Origin: Theristus sp. LFF4_11
Taxonomy: Eukaryota; Nematoda; Chromadorea; Monhysterida; Xyalidae
Assembly (NCBI GenBank): GCA_030248135.1
Contig: JASANC010004318.1
Span: 1 to 20,000 of the forward strand
DNA: 20,000 nucleotides
Reading direction: 5' to 3'
Shown: positions 1-9,410 of the stretch, one piece after another
Layout of the letters: the number at the start of each line of letters is the position of its first letter
How positions within the stretch are numbered: the first letter of the stretch is position 1
Notes under the pieces: generated by a model
What the model saw: only the letters and a program-made list of their open reading frames with translations
Database searches by the model: none
Told to the model about the DNA's origin: nothing
Position numbers and translations under genes: made by a program

Positions 1-14
1 ACGTTTTGCAAGAT

Positions 15-182
15 TTAATTAGCATTCAACGGAGTTAATACGGTGTCACTTTGCCTCCTGTTCATCGATATTTTTGCTGCTTGCAATTCTTCAGATATAA
101 TTTCTTTGTAAGTTGCTTCCAATTTTCTGTGCAGTCTTCGTTGATTTTCACTCCAGCGGTGATTAATGGTAATAACGTGTTC
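15..182 (-). CDS. Candidate terminal exon of an unidentified minus-strand gene (left edge)
   Basis: The minus strand is open from about 209 down to a TAA at 15-17. A possible acceptor (AAAAAAG) would start an exon at 182 reading EHVITINHRWSENQ and on through a basic, glutamate- and lysine-rich, probably helical stretch (RKLEATYKEIISEELQAAK) to the end LTPLNAN. Composition and codon use look coding, but there is no ATG and the family is not recognised. Further minus-strand stretches at about 212-345, 315-540 and 550-715 are also open in different frames and could be earlier exons of the same gene, or an old pseudogene. The only reason to favour a gene is the run of plausible protein-like frames on one strand. 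Low confidence. Confidence 0.3.
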   Translation of the reverse strand, partial: EHVITINHRWSENQRRLHRKLEATYKEIISEELQAAKISMNRRQSDTVLTPLNAN

Positions 183-1143
183 CTTTTTTGTGGAAATTGG
201 TTCAATAGTTTAATTGATTGTTCGGCGCATGAACACGATACAAATGTTTTCCGTGGTCCGCGTCTGCATGAGTCATGCGGAAGATAACAGTTGAATTTGC
301 GAGTGTTGTCACTGTATCAACGTTGAAGTTGTCCGATAGTGCCGGAAATAGGCTGACCACTAGCAGAGGCTTTGATCATGGCTGTTTTGGTGCCATCAGG
401 TTTGAACTGACTGTCTAATATTGGTAACAGTGGACTGGTTGGAGAAATCAGTGTTACTTTGAGGTTATTCAAGCGCACGCTGCTAAAAACACATCCAGAT
501 GCGGCACAGCCAAATGGTTCAGTGTATCATGTGTGTTCTGGCATCCGATTGGCTTCTGTTAACTCGGAAGCCTTCAATAGTCCACGTGAATTTGTGCACA
601 TTTGTTGGCGTTGCAGCTACTGGTACCGAAGCATTGTTTTTTGCATTATTTGCATTCTTTACTTTTACTTGAAGCCAAAAACCAATTGAAAGAGAAGTAC
701 GAAAAAGTGGCGATTAACAAACGCTTTTAAACTGACTCGTTATCATAAAGTCTATTATGTTGAAATGTTAAAATGGTGCTGTATGGGACGAATAACTAAC
801 ATGGTGTTCATAGTAACAAATACGTTTTTAGCGCAACATTTATTAAAATGCTCATGGTATTGAAAGTGATTCAGCACTCACAGCAAAAATTTTATTGTAT
901 GTTAATTTCTCCACGCCAGACCCGGTAAGATGCAAACAAGCCAGACCCAGTCTTACATTGTACATGGCTTAAGACGTGTGCAGCGGGTCTCTGGTTTGAC
1001 CGTGTGTACAGTTTTATCGAATTTGGTTGAACTATTTTGGTTTTGACCGGGTCTGGTTTGACCAAATGTCAGCACTGTTGATGCTTTAAAAATATCAAAA
1101 GACCAACTTAGGCGTGTCCTTCTTCATGTGTCGCAATTTTTAG
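183..1143. other. Unassigned region upstream of the synaptophysin-like exons
   Basis: This stretch must contain the missing first exon of the plus-strand synaptophysin-like gene, unless that exon lies off the window. I could not find a convincing ATG exon encoding the usual short N-terminus before the first membrane helix. The minus strand of 212-715 holds protein-like open frames without starts (see the entry at 15-182). From about 720 to 900 the DNA is AT-rich with no coding signal. A palindromic repeat lies at 916-1056. Confidence 0.4.
916..1056. repeat. Small inverted repeat with CCAGACCCGGT arms
   Basis: The left arm CCAGACCCGGT at 916-926 is perfectly complementary to ACCGGGTCTGG at 1046-1056. 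Related partial copies (CCAGACCCAG near 941 and GCGGGTCTCTGG near 983) lie inside, and GGTTTGACC follows two of the right-hand copies. It could be a short foldback element or a decayed repeat. No target-site duplication is evident. Confidence 0.5.
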
Positions 1144-2504
1144 GTCATTTCACTGGTGCAACTGTTTCTGTTGGTGTCATTCAACGCGTGTGGCACAGTG
1201 GCCATGCAGTGCAAAGACAACGACGCCAACAATCGGGTTCATGTCGCACAACCCGTTTGTCTTGTGTTTCCATTTCGGTTGGTTTTCGGATGCGTTGTTT
1301 CAGAAATGCTAAAGTGACCCGAGTCCCTGAGATACAAGACCGGTCACTTTTGACAATTTTGCAAGCATCATTAAGCATGAAACTAATTTCCTTTCCACAC
1401 ACAATTGTTCGTCTACATACGCACTGCGTCGCAGAGAAAAACATTTGACCGAACCTTCCTTAGTACCACACAGACTAAGCGAGCAATCGTTGATTGATCG
1501 ATGTGACGATGCGGACGAAAACAACGAGCATGTGACGATATTTCACCAAAACTATTCAGCAATGATGCTCCTATTTACATTGCTGCTCGTTACAACCGTT
1601 GTTTACGCCGTTATGACTGTTGTTGGTTATCTTGCGTTCTGGGGAACCTATCACATGAACGCGAACTGGCCGTTTCGGGTTGGTTGTAATTTGTTAGTTG
1701 TAATCAATAAGTCAATTTCCGGTTGACTTATTGATACGCCAATCTAGGTTTGTACCTGTTGCAGGACTTTTTGGCGACCGCCTCGTTTATGTGCTACTGG
1801 ATTGCTGGCACTGCGTGTTTTCTCAGCACCTACGGTCTGTTGAGACAGTATACAAGTGAGTCGATTTGAGCTACACATAGCTAAGCAACTTTGTGTTTTG
1901 TTGAAAGTTTACCAATGGTACATGTAGCTCAAAAAAGTCGAGTAAACTGTTGAGCGACTTTTCTCAGTGGGGGCTCAAATGTTTTAGTTGAATGAGAGTA
2001 ATCTGGTTACTTTTAAAATTGTTGACTCAGCAAACTGAAGATGTGTGTGATTATTCTCAGTATTTTCAGGTGATGCGCAGCTGTCTACATCGTTGCTGCA
2101 ATTGGAGACATGCGCTGACTCCGATTTGGGTAGCTGCGAATTTCAGCGTGGCAACTTCGGAACGTGGTTCAGCTTGAATACTGTTGCAGTGCGTTTCTTA
2201 GCTTGCACGTTTATGAATATAAACGGTGCGTGTGATCCGATAATTTCAGGATCTTTTAACCAAAATAACTACAAACAGCGAAGCAAGTCAAGCTGAAACA
2301 TGACAACACTGTTGGTGTATGGACACATTTCAGGCTCTTTGTGTGGCGCAGTTGGTGACCTGGTTCGTCAATTGCGGCTTTGTATTGGCGAAACTGTGTG
2401 AAACAAAGAATGAGCGACGCTTGACGGACGCTCGCGATGACGATGACGAAGATTTGTTGTATCAAAACGGGGACGAGTATGGTAGTTTCAAAAGGCTCAT
2501 TTGA
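1144..2504 (+). CDS. Synaptophysin/synaptoporin-like vesicle membrane protein (MARVEL family), 5' incomplete
   Basis: A four-helix membrane protein of the synaptophysin family, which in animals sits in small secretory or synaptic vesicles. Coding exons: 1144-1313, 1435-1678, 1765-1855, 2070-2188 and 2334-2504. All phases agree and give 264 residues. In order: helix 1 (VISLVQLFLLVSFNACG), a luminal loop ending VFPFRL like the vertebrate YPFRL, helix 2 (LLFTLLLVTTVVYAVMTVVG), helix 3 beginning DFLATASF (vertebrate DFLATAVF), a second loop with paired Cys (ETCADSDLGSC), FSLNTVA matching GLNTSVV, and helix 4 (LVTWFVNCGFVLAKL). The cytoplasmic tail is short and acidic (DARDDDDEDLLYQNGDEYG), not the long Tyr/Gly/Gln-rich tail of vertebrate synaptophysin. 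The first exon with the start codon is not identified, because TAG lies in frame just before 1144. The end of the second exon could also be 1696. The family is clear; synaptophysin versus synaptogyrin rests on the DFLATA and paired-Cys loops. Confidence 0.82.
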
Positions 2505-3204
2505 CATGCAACATCAATATCAATATCGGTGTGTCGGACTTTTTGATATCATTTATTAGTTTGGTTTAATAAAAAACAACATTGTTTGTGACTTGTTTTT
2601 GTTTAACCGTATTTGATTTATTCTTTTTCAATTTTTATTTTTTGTTTTGATGTTTTTGTGTTACTACAACATTTTGTCGCTATCTTATGGGTAGCAAGTG
2701 TCTAAAACGGCAAACATGTTCAAATAAAAAACAACTGCAAAAACTTCTGTGGTCAACTCAAAAGCAGTTTAGCATCAACAATAAGTAAATGGTTCGTGTC
2801 GAAATATATGGTTTTGAAAATGCGTGAATGAGACGCTAAGCCAATGGTTATCGCTAATAAATGGTTACCTATATTCTTGCTACGGATTGTTGCTGTTGCT
2901 GAGAAAGAGTAGTTATCGCATCAAACAGCAGAAAATGGTAGTACTGATTGATTAATAATTTGAAAAATAGCTAGCACGTTCAAAATACAGAATTTTAAAC
3001 TGAACAAGAAAACCGGTTATCAACACATTTTCGTTGATACTTTTCAAGCGCCTATCAATTTTTTAGCACTTACAGAAACAAAAAGCGATGCCGATGCCAT
3101 TCTGCTGTTAATACTTTGAAAGTATCACATTTTAAACTGATCCGCTTCACACTTTTCCATCTAGAAATGTCAACGTCTTGAAAGCAATTACGTTGGAAGA
3201 GCTC
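2505..3204. other. Intergenic: 3' region of the synaptophysin-like gene and 5' region of the astacin gene
   Basis: The two plus-strand genes are about 700 bases apart. A polyadenylation signal lies at 2568-2573, followed by a T-rich stretch to about 2660. The rest is AT-rich and should include the promoter and leader of the protease, but I see no recognisable core promoter element and no additional open frame worth calling. Confidence 0.5.
2568..2573 (+). promoter_or_regulatory. AATAAA polyadenylation signal of the synaptophysin-like gene
   Basis: A canonical AATAAA lies 64 bases after the stop codon at 2502-2504 on the same strand, followed by T-rich and GT-containing sequence. This is the expected arrangement for 3' end formation. 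Confidence 0.65.
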
Positions 3205-6200
3205 ATGGGTGTTGCCGCACACAACGTCCTTATATTGTTGATCTCAAATCATTTCTTTGCAATTTTATCAGCGCCCAGTTGTTCCGAATACCGACGATGT
3301 CTACGGAGGAACACTGAACGCCACTGCAATCGCTGGTATCCGAGCTGTGTGGTAAATATCGTTGAGAAAAAATTAGAGGCAGTTTTTTGCTAACGCTTAT
3401 TTTCGCAATAGTTTTACACCGGTTTCTTTTTATTTACAGCGCAGCTCTGTTGGTAAGTGTGAGTAATTTGAAAATTACTTTTCTATCTTTTTTGGTAAAG
3501 TCATTTTTTTGTTGGTTTGAAAAAATATAAATGAATTCTTCACAATTTTCATTGCTTTCCAGAAGGAATCAAGATCTCTGGACTGGATCTGAACCGTCAA
3601 CTGCAGTTGATTTATCCATCTTCTGAGCGTGATTTCGCGCCAGGATCAGCAAGCTTCGGAACAAGTCGATCCAGCGGCGGCAGCGCTCGCTGGCCGAACG
3701 CCACCGTACCTTATACTGTCGTTAGTTGTTTCACTTTCATTCTCGATTTAAAGTTGGCCCTTGTCTAAAAAATTCTGTGTGCGGCCATGAGTAAAAAACA
3801 CGCCAACTCTTCTTTGTAACAGCTAAACTAGTCTTTTATCCGTGCGCAGTTATTCCCGTTTGTATTTAACCAATCAATGAAGTAAATTGCATTCTGGTAT
3901 CCAATCATTGGGTGTTTCTTCGTGTTCTGAAAAAATTTTGCAGATTTTTTTGTTTCCTGCAATATTTTTCTCACAAATTGGTTGCATTTCGTCGTGCTGT
4001 AGCTGATTTATGGTGTTTCTTTTCTTTTTCACGTGGGTTTTTGTTTTTCAAATGATCCAAAATGTAAAAAAGACAGAAATCCATTGCAACCCTTATCAGA
4101 TAATGTTTCTTTCACCTGACTGAGTCCTATCCCGCCAAAAAAGTGTCGAACTGCTTTTCAGAAGTTCAAAGACCCGATTGGTCGAAGATGGACGGTCGAG
4201 GAGCGAACGCGAATCTTGCGTGACATCAATCAGGCGATCGAACTCATCGAAGACGTCAGTTGTGTTCGTTTTGTTGGCAGCACCGACATGACGCATCGAG
4301 TGGAGTTGATCGTCACTGAGGAGTTGATCGGTTGCGAGTCCAATGTCGGACGTGTGCCGAGAAAGTTCGGTTTTTTTAAATTTGACTAATTATCTGTAGC
4401 CTTTTTTATTGCAGTTTTTTATTGTGCTACTTACATAGAAGAACAGTGGACAGTTGGTTGTTTTAAAAACAAAATGTAGGGTAAATCAAGTATAAAAAGG
4501 TGTACAAAAGTGACCACCAGTATCTGTTCACTGTCAGTCTAACCTTAGCGTAGTCCACTGTTTTTCGTTGCGTTGTTCCAGATTCCAACCGCAAAGCATT
4601 CTACTGGGCTCACACTGTTATTCGCGTGAGCACGGCGGCCGGGTGCTGTGGCGGATGGTGCATGAGCTGATGCACACACTCGGCTTCATGCACGAGATGC
4701 AACGGCGCGATCGAGACCATTACGTCACCATTCATTGGGAGAACATTCTGGTATGTGCAGTCTAACTCTAAAACATATCCAACCTAGCTGATTAGCTGAG
4801 GCATGCATTGTGCATGAATTTCTGTGGAGGCGGTGTTTGCTTTGCATAGAGTCCGTGCATCACGTGACCACCAACCAATCAGCTAGTTGGATATGTTATC
4901 AAATTAGAGCTGCATGAGACGGACAAGAAAGCCACGCGCCGATACTGTTTTCGAAGGCCAGAGTTTCGAAAAGAACCTTTTTCTTGAAGGCAGTCGACCG
5001 GCCGAACTACGCGAAAATTGACGAAGTTGATACGTCACTTGGTCTGCCGTACGATTACGATTCGATCATGCACTACCCGGAATACACCACCAGCATCAAC
5101 GCTTACAAACCGGTGTTGACGCCGAAGCGAAATGCGAGCGGTGTCGTTTTAGGCCAAGAAAATCACCTCAGCAAGTACGATAAACGGCGACTGAATATAA
5201 TGTTCCACTGTGATGAGCAACGGCTAGACTTGAATCCAGTGCAACGGCCAAGACCTCGAGGTTGGAGTTAAAGCAGATCAAAAGTGATAAGATGAACGTT
5301 TGATCGAGCATGTTCAAAAAGCTGCATCAAAATAATCAGCAGGGTGTTTCTGGTTGAGCTTTTATTGGACAATCAACAGCGTATTGAGTAAGCTTTTGGT
5401 TCAGCCAAAGGGTACCCAACCGCGCTGGAATGTTGAGGTACCACAACCAAAAGTTACTGAACCGTGTGTTCAATGATCAATGTTCAATGATCCAGTGTTG
5501 AAAACGACAAAGTTTGAATATTTTTTCAGCGGACTGCAAGACCAGCAGATGGAGTGCATGGGGCGCCTGCAGTGTGCCCTGCGGCAGAGGCGGCACGAAA
5601 CGACGCGTTAGACGCATTCTGAAGAGCGCCGCTCATGGCGGGCGCAAATGTGGCCCGCTGGTGGAGACAGCCGACTGCACTGAAAAGCAACCGTGCCTTA
5701 CGCAATGTTGGTCTATGATTTTTAACATTGTTTTGAGTACAAGTTTCCAAATTTTTAATTTTAAGAAAACTCATTTGCTTCAATCTGATGAGGGTGTGGG
5801 GCATGGCAGTTTCATTCCCTCCTAAATTTTTCACCTGTCATCCTCTCTGACCTACGGGTGCACCAGTAAAGTACCAACTTTTTTGGCACCACAATTGAAC
5901 TCAACAAGTTCTACGTCTAGTCGATTGATTACGTTTATAGCATTACACTGTATCAGTTTGTTATAGCTGACTGCGTGCTAAGCAGATGGAGTCGGTGGAG
6001 TAGCTGCAGTGCATCCTGTGGTTTCGCAACGAAGCGACGCCAAAGAACAATTGAACGACAGTCTACTGGCAACGGAACACAGTGCATGCCAACCAGCAAC
6101 GTCAGGCGCTGTAAACTCCGCGAATGCCCAGGTTCAACAATACATAAACGACTTGACTTCTTCAAAAACTTCAAAAAAACTTATTGTCATTGAAATAAGT

Positions 6201-9042
6201 CAACACAGGTGGGCCAAAGAATGCAAAATTTTTTTATGCTTTTGTGAAATAATAATGTCAAACAAAAACTAATTAAAACGGTAAACATACTATTCACTTA
6301 TTTTTCTCAGTGCACTTCTAAACTCTGCAGTTGACTGCGTTTTGAGCGACTGGAATGCGTGGAGTCACTGCAGTGTGACGTGCGGATCGCGAGATGGCAC
6401 ACAAAGTCGTACCAGAGCAGTTCAAACGCCAGCTGCAAACGGCGGCCGTCCATGCAGTCAGTCGCTGCAGATGACTCGTCAGTGCCGCCCGGAGAGAACA
6501 TGCCCTCGTGAGTTGATGAAAAGTTGTGGCAAATAAATTTTAAAAACTATGTTTTTTGAATTATCGAAATTCCTCAGAAGACTGCCGCATGGATCGTTGG
6601 GCTGCCTGGTCGCCATGTACGGTGACGTGCGGTCCCGGTGGCTCGCAGAAACGAACGCGCGGTATTGCCTTGCAGCCAAGCCCCGGTGGAACGCCATGTG
6701 GTGCACGAATTGGCACAAGAGCTTGCAGGAACGATCCGTGTCCCGGTGTTCGAATGAAACATGGTGCGGCATTCAACGAATGATCGTCTACAGTCGAACT
6801 CACTAAAATGTGGAATCAGCTGATTGGTCGACCGAGCGGAGGTTGCTCACACTCCGCACCGTTCTTTTTTCGTGGATTTGGATTTTATTGAAACGTGTTT
6901 TTATGAATTTCCAGCACCCTTTTTGTGCTAAAAATAAACTCAAAGGTTAGAGACCGCGAAATTTAGAAAATTTTTATTCCACAGCTCAACTCAAAATGTA
7001 TTTTTTGTTTAATGACGACGACGACGTCGTCGCTTAATTTTTGCGTGTGGACTGAAAAATAAAAGCCTGAAAGGAGTGAGCTGTGCATGGTTTGCTGCGT
7101 GCACCAAGTAAATGAACACAGCAGCTTACCAAAAACAACTTGAAAACGGTGAAAATGAAAAATGAAAGCAAAGTCGTCGTCGTGTCGTCGTCGTCCGCGA
7201 AGTCGGAACGCATTTTTTTTAAATTGCGGACGCATGTCGATCGGTCAGCTAGGAATGAAACCCCCCTTCAGCTGGTTACACAGCGCACTCATTTCAGGCT
7301 TTTGTCTTTCAGTTCACACGTAAAAAATGCGACGACGACGTCGTAGTCGTCGTCAATAAAAAATGCATTTTGAGCTGTTGAATGAAAAAAAAATTGAATT
7401 TCGCAGTTCTCCAACTCTTTGAGTTTATTTTTAGCATGAAAACGGTGCTGGAAATTCACACTCATTCAAAAGAAACACGATTCAATAGAATCCAGATCCA
7501 CGAAAAAAGAAGGGTTCGGAGTGTGAGCAGTCTCCCCTCGGCCGACCAATCAGCTGATTCCACATTTTATTGAGTTCGACTGTACTTACGGAAAAGATTG
7601 TCCTTTCCCACAAACTTTTTTTATTTAATATTAGTTCAGTCGACTGTGTTGTTGGACCGTGGGGCACTTGGAGTCCGTGTAACGCGGTGTGCGGCTCGAG
7701 AGGCCTGCGGCGGCGCTATCGATTGACGCTCAGGGCCGCATTCGGCCGTGGGCGAGTGTGCCCGCCGCTAATGACAAGTGATGTCTGTGAGGCTCGACAC
7801 TGTCCACGTACGTACGCTTTTGTATACCCGTTTTGTGTGATTCGGAGATTGTTGCTCGTGTGGCTGAACCAAACCATTGTGCCGTGCTGCTACGCTCGGG
7901 AAGAAATCCACCATGCTTTTATTAAACTTATTCAAAAATCGAAAAAAAAATTCAAGCGACATGTGCGGACGGCCGATTGCGTTGTCCAAACGGCGTCTGC
8001 ATTCCGGCGTCGTATCGCTGCGACGGCGCCAATGACTGCGGTGATGATTTTGACGAACAGAGCTGTCCCGTGCGACCGCGCGGTGCAGCAACGATCAGCG
8101 ACCGTGAGTGGTAGAAAAAAGTGTGATGTGAAAGATGGTGGACTTTAGATTGTCAGCAGTTTTTGTTAACTAAATACCTACAATTTTTGTGTCCGTGTTA
8201 TCTTAGACACGCCGCACAACAGTGTGCGGGAATTGTGGCGTAATTTTCCGCCGTACGATGCACATCGCCGCAACATCGAGTTTGTTTGCGGTGTGCGCAC
8301 CGAATCACAGCAAAATGCATCATCACTTGCACTCTTCTACACCGTTGCACAGCTCTGGCTTGTTCCATTACTACTGTATTTCCAGAATCATGCAACGCTA
8401 ACGAGCATCGGTGCGCGAACAGACGCTGCATTCCCAGTCGTTATGTTTGCGACGGACACAACGACTGTGGTGATCACTCGGATGAACGAGCTTGCGATGA
8501 TGATCTTACACCCACGAGCACCAGAAGCACGCGTTTGTTTCATTGCTCAAAAAGCGTACAGCATGTTTGTTTAAACCTGTCACTTTTTTCGCAGAATACA
8601 AAAGCATGTGAAACTTTGAATTACACGAAGACCAAATGTATCGGGTTTGGTTGGAATCAATTATTTGAGCAATGCTTGCGATTCTTGCAGCTCCGATGCC
8701 GTTCCTTTGTTCTGTCAAGTGATCTCTATTTTACAAAAAAGTGACAGGTTTAAACAAACATACTTAGTTGGTGGCGAAACTCTCGCTCCTTAGGAACCCA
8801 CCAATTCCGATTTTTTACGATTGTTGTTTAGAACACGGCAGTCGCTGCATGTTCGTTTTATGCTTCACAAATAAAACGAAAGCTTGTGTTAACTGTCGTA
8901 TTTATGTTTGTTTATACATATTTCAGCTTATTCCTGCAGCACGTATTGTTTGCATTTCTGTTCACGCCACGGTCGACGCTCGTGCTATCGGGAGATTGCA
9001 ACCAGCGGAAACCGGCGCAACGACTGCCTCTGCATTTTGTGA
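3205..9042 (+). CDS. Secreted astacin metalloprotease with five TSP1 and two LDLa modules
   Basis: A zinc endopeptidase of the astacin family (M12A), predicted to act outside the cell on matrix or secreted proteins. Exons: 3205-3351, 3440-3452, 3563-3720, 4162-4364, 4582-4750, 4990-5260, 5530-5706, 5967-6131, 6331-6507, 6578-6745, 7640-7807, 7957-8103, 8207-8290, 8386-8532, 8927-9042; 769 aa. The ATG at 3205 was chosen because it begins a signal peptide ([16 protein letters not shown]). A small region with four Cys (26-48) follows, then a linker and the protease domain (about 96-305): [11 protein letters not shown], zinc motif [19 protein letters not shown] (H201, E202, H205, H211) and Met-turn SIMHY (255-259). 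TSP1 repeats follow at about 322-379, 381-434, 436-493, 495-549 and 551-605, each with WxxW and CxxxCG. Then come LDLa modules (about 607-640 and 682-717, with CDGxNDCGD) and a six-Cys C-terminus (735-767). No EGF or CUB domain and no propeptide FxGD switch motif are seen. The last exon and the 13-nt second exon are the least certain. Confidence 0.88.
3440..3452 (+). other. 13-nt microexon of the astacin gene
   Basis: The sequence between TTTATTTACAG and GTAAGTGT is only 13 nt. Exon 1 ends in phase 0 at 3351 and exon 3 needs one leading base. A 13-nt insert (RSSV plus one base) is what joins them in frame, while skipping it would break the frame. Both flanking splice sites match consensus well. 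Confidence 0.65.
4758..4911. mobile_element. Short inverted-repeat element (MITE) in astacin intron 5
   Basis: The left end CAGTCTAACTCT, followed by ACATATCCAAC and AGCTGATTAG, is matched in reverse at the right end, where GATTGG/AGCTAGTTGGATATGT leads to AGAGCTG. The element is about 155 bp. Its interior (CTGTGGAGGCGG, GTGCATCACGTGACCACC) matches the element at 17987-18152 in opposite orientation. It begins only seven bases inside the intron, right next to the GTATGT donor at 4751. It has no coding capacity, so it would be mobilised in trans. The flanks here are less clearly TA than for the other two family members. Confidence 0.72.
5385..5463. repeat. Imperfect inverted repeat in astacin intron 6
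   Basis: AGTAAGCTTTTGGTT near 5387 and GGGTACC near 5409 are mirrored by GGTACC near 5437 and AACCAAAAGTTACT near 5445. The arms are about 30 bases with mismatches and a short loop. This is a possible small foldback element; nothing else is seen in this intron. Confidence 0.4.
6791..7582. mobile_element. Long terminal inverted-repeat element (foldback MITE) in astacin intron 10
   Basis: The left end CAGTCGAACTCACTAAAATG and the reverse complement of the right end CAGTCGAACTCAATAAAATG match, and the similarity continues through about 290 bases of each arm. Examples are GTGGAATCAGCTGATTGGTC, the TTCGTGGAT block, GAATTTCCAGCACC, CTAAAAATAAACTCAAAG and the GACGACGTCGTC tracts. The middle, about 7090-7260, is a non-palindromic spacer with GTC triplet runs. 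TA flanks both ends (6789-6790 and 7583-7584), and the CAGT termini plus TA duplication are typical of Tc1/mariner-type elements. No transposase frame is visible. It fills nearly all of the intron between the fourth and fifth TSP1 exons. Confidence 0.85.
8563..8761. mobile_element. Inverted-repeat element (MITE) in astacin intron 14
   Basis: ATGTTTGTTTAAACCTGTCA followed by CTTTTTT at 8563-8589 is repeated exactly in reverse at 8735-8761 (AAAAAAG, then TGACAGGTTTAAACAAACAT). The perfect arms are about 27 bases and the whole is about 199 bases, with no coding frame. It starts 31 bases after the end of exon 14. Sequence and ends differ from the other families in the window. No target duplication is certain. 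Confidence 0.75.
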
Positions 9043-9410
9043 ACCATACATGCCAGCTTTTGCTGTACAAATGAAATCATTGGAGAACCAAATTTGTTCA
9101 CTCATTCGTTTTTGTGTTGTTTGTGTAGTTTGTTTGTTGATAGTTTTTTTGTGTGTTATAATGAGTGGAACCAACGTAAATTATCAAAGTGGTAGTTCTA
9201 CACAGTGATAGTGATACAATCTAGCTACATTTGGTTACAATTCTAAAGTTCTGATATCGCTATTTTAGTATTATTTTCGCTGTACTGTACACCTGAACGT
9301 GCGAATCTGCATGGGTGACAAATCGATTTTCAGTCCGTCCAATTCTGAAAAAAATGGGAAAACAAAATTTTAATTAAAATTTATTGTCTTTGTTATTTTT
9401 TATTCCAAAT
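9043..9410. other. Convergent intergenic region between protease and mannosidase
   Basis: The plus-strand protease stops at 9042 and the minus-strand mannosidase stops at 9411, so their 3' untranslated regions share 368 bases. The mannosidase has an AATAAA (minus strand, 9380-9385). No canonical AATAAA for the protease is seen; AATTAAAA near 9372 is a possible variant and would place its 3' end inside the convergent overlap. A T/G-rich stretch lies at about 9100-9155. Confidence 0.5.
9380..9385 (-). promoter_or_regulatory. AATAAA polyadenylation signal of the alpha-mannosidase gene
   Basis: TTTATT on the plus strand reads AATAAA on the minus strand, 25 bases after the mannosidase stop codon. 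The position implies a very short 3' untranslated region. Confidence 0.6.

Noticed and set aside
1128..1448. 106-codon plus-strand frame (MSQFLGHFTGATVSV)
   Set aside because: Out of frame with the synaptophysin exon that occupies the same bases and matches the family's first helix and PFRL motif.
3297..3351. Alternative frame [16 protein letters not shown] in the first astacin exon region
   Set aside because: It needs a different acceptor and a poor donor, whereas the ATG at 3205 gives an uninterrupted signal peptide and exits in the phase required by the microexon.
7013..7355. GAC/GTC triplet runs as a microsatellite or regulatory array
   Set aside because: Most of the runs are the complementary arms of the long inverted-repeat element at 6791-7582.
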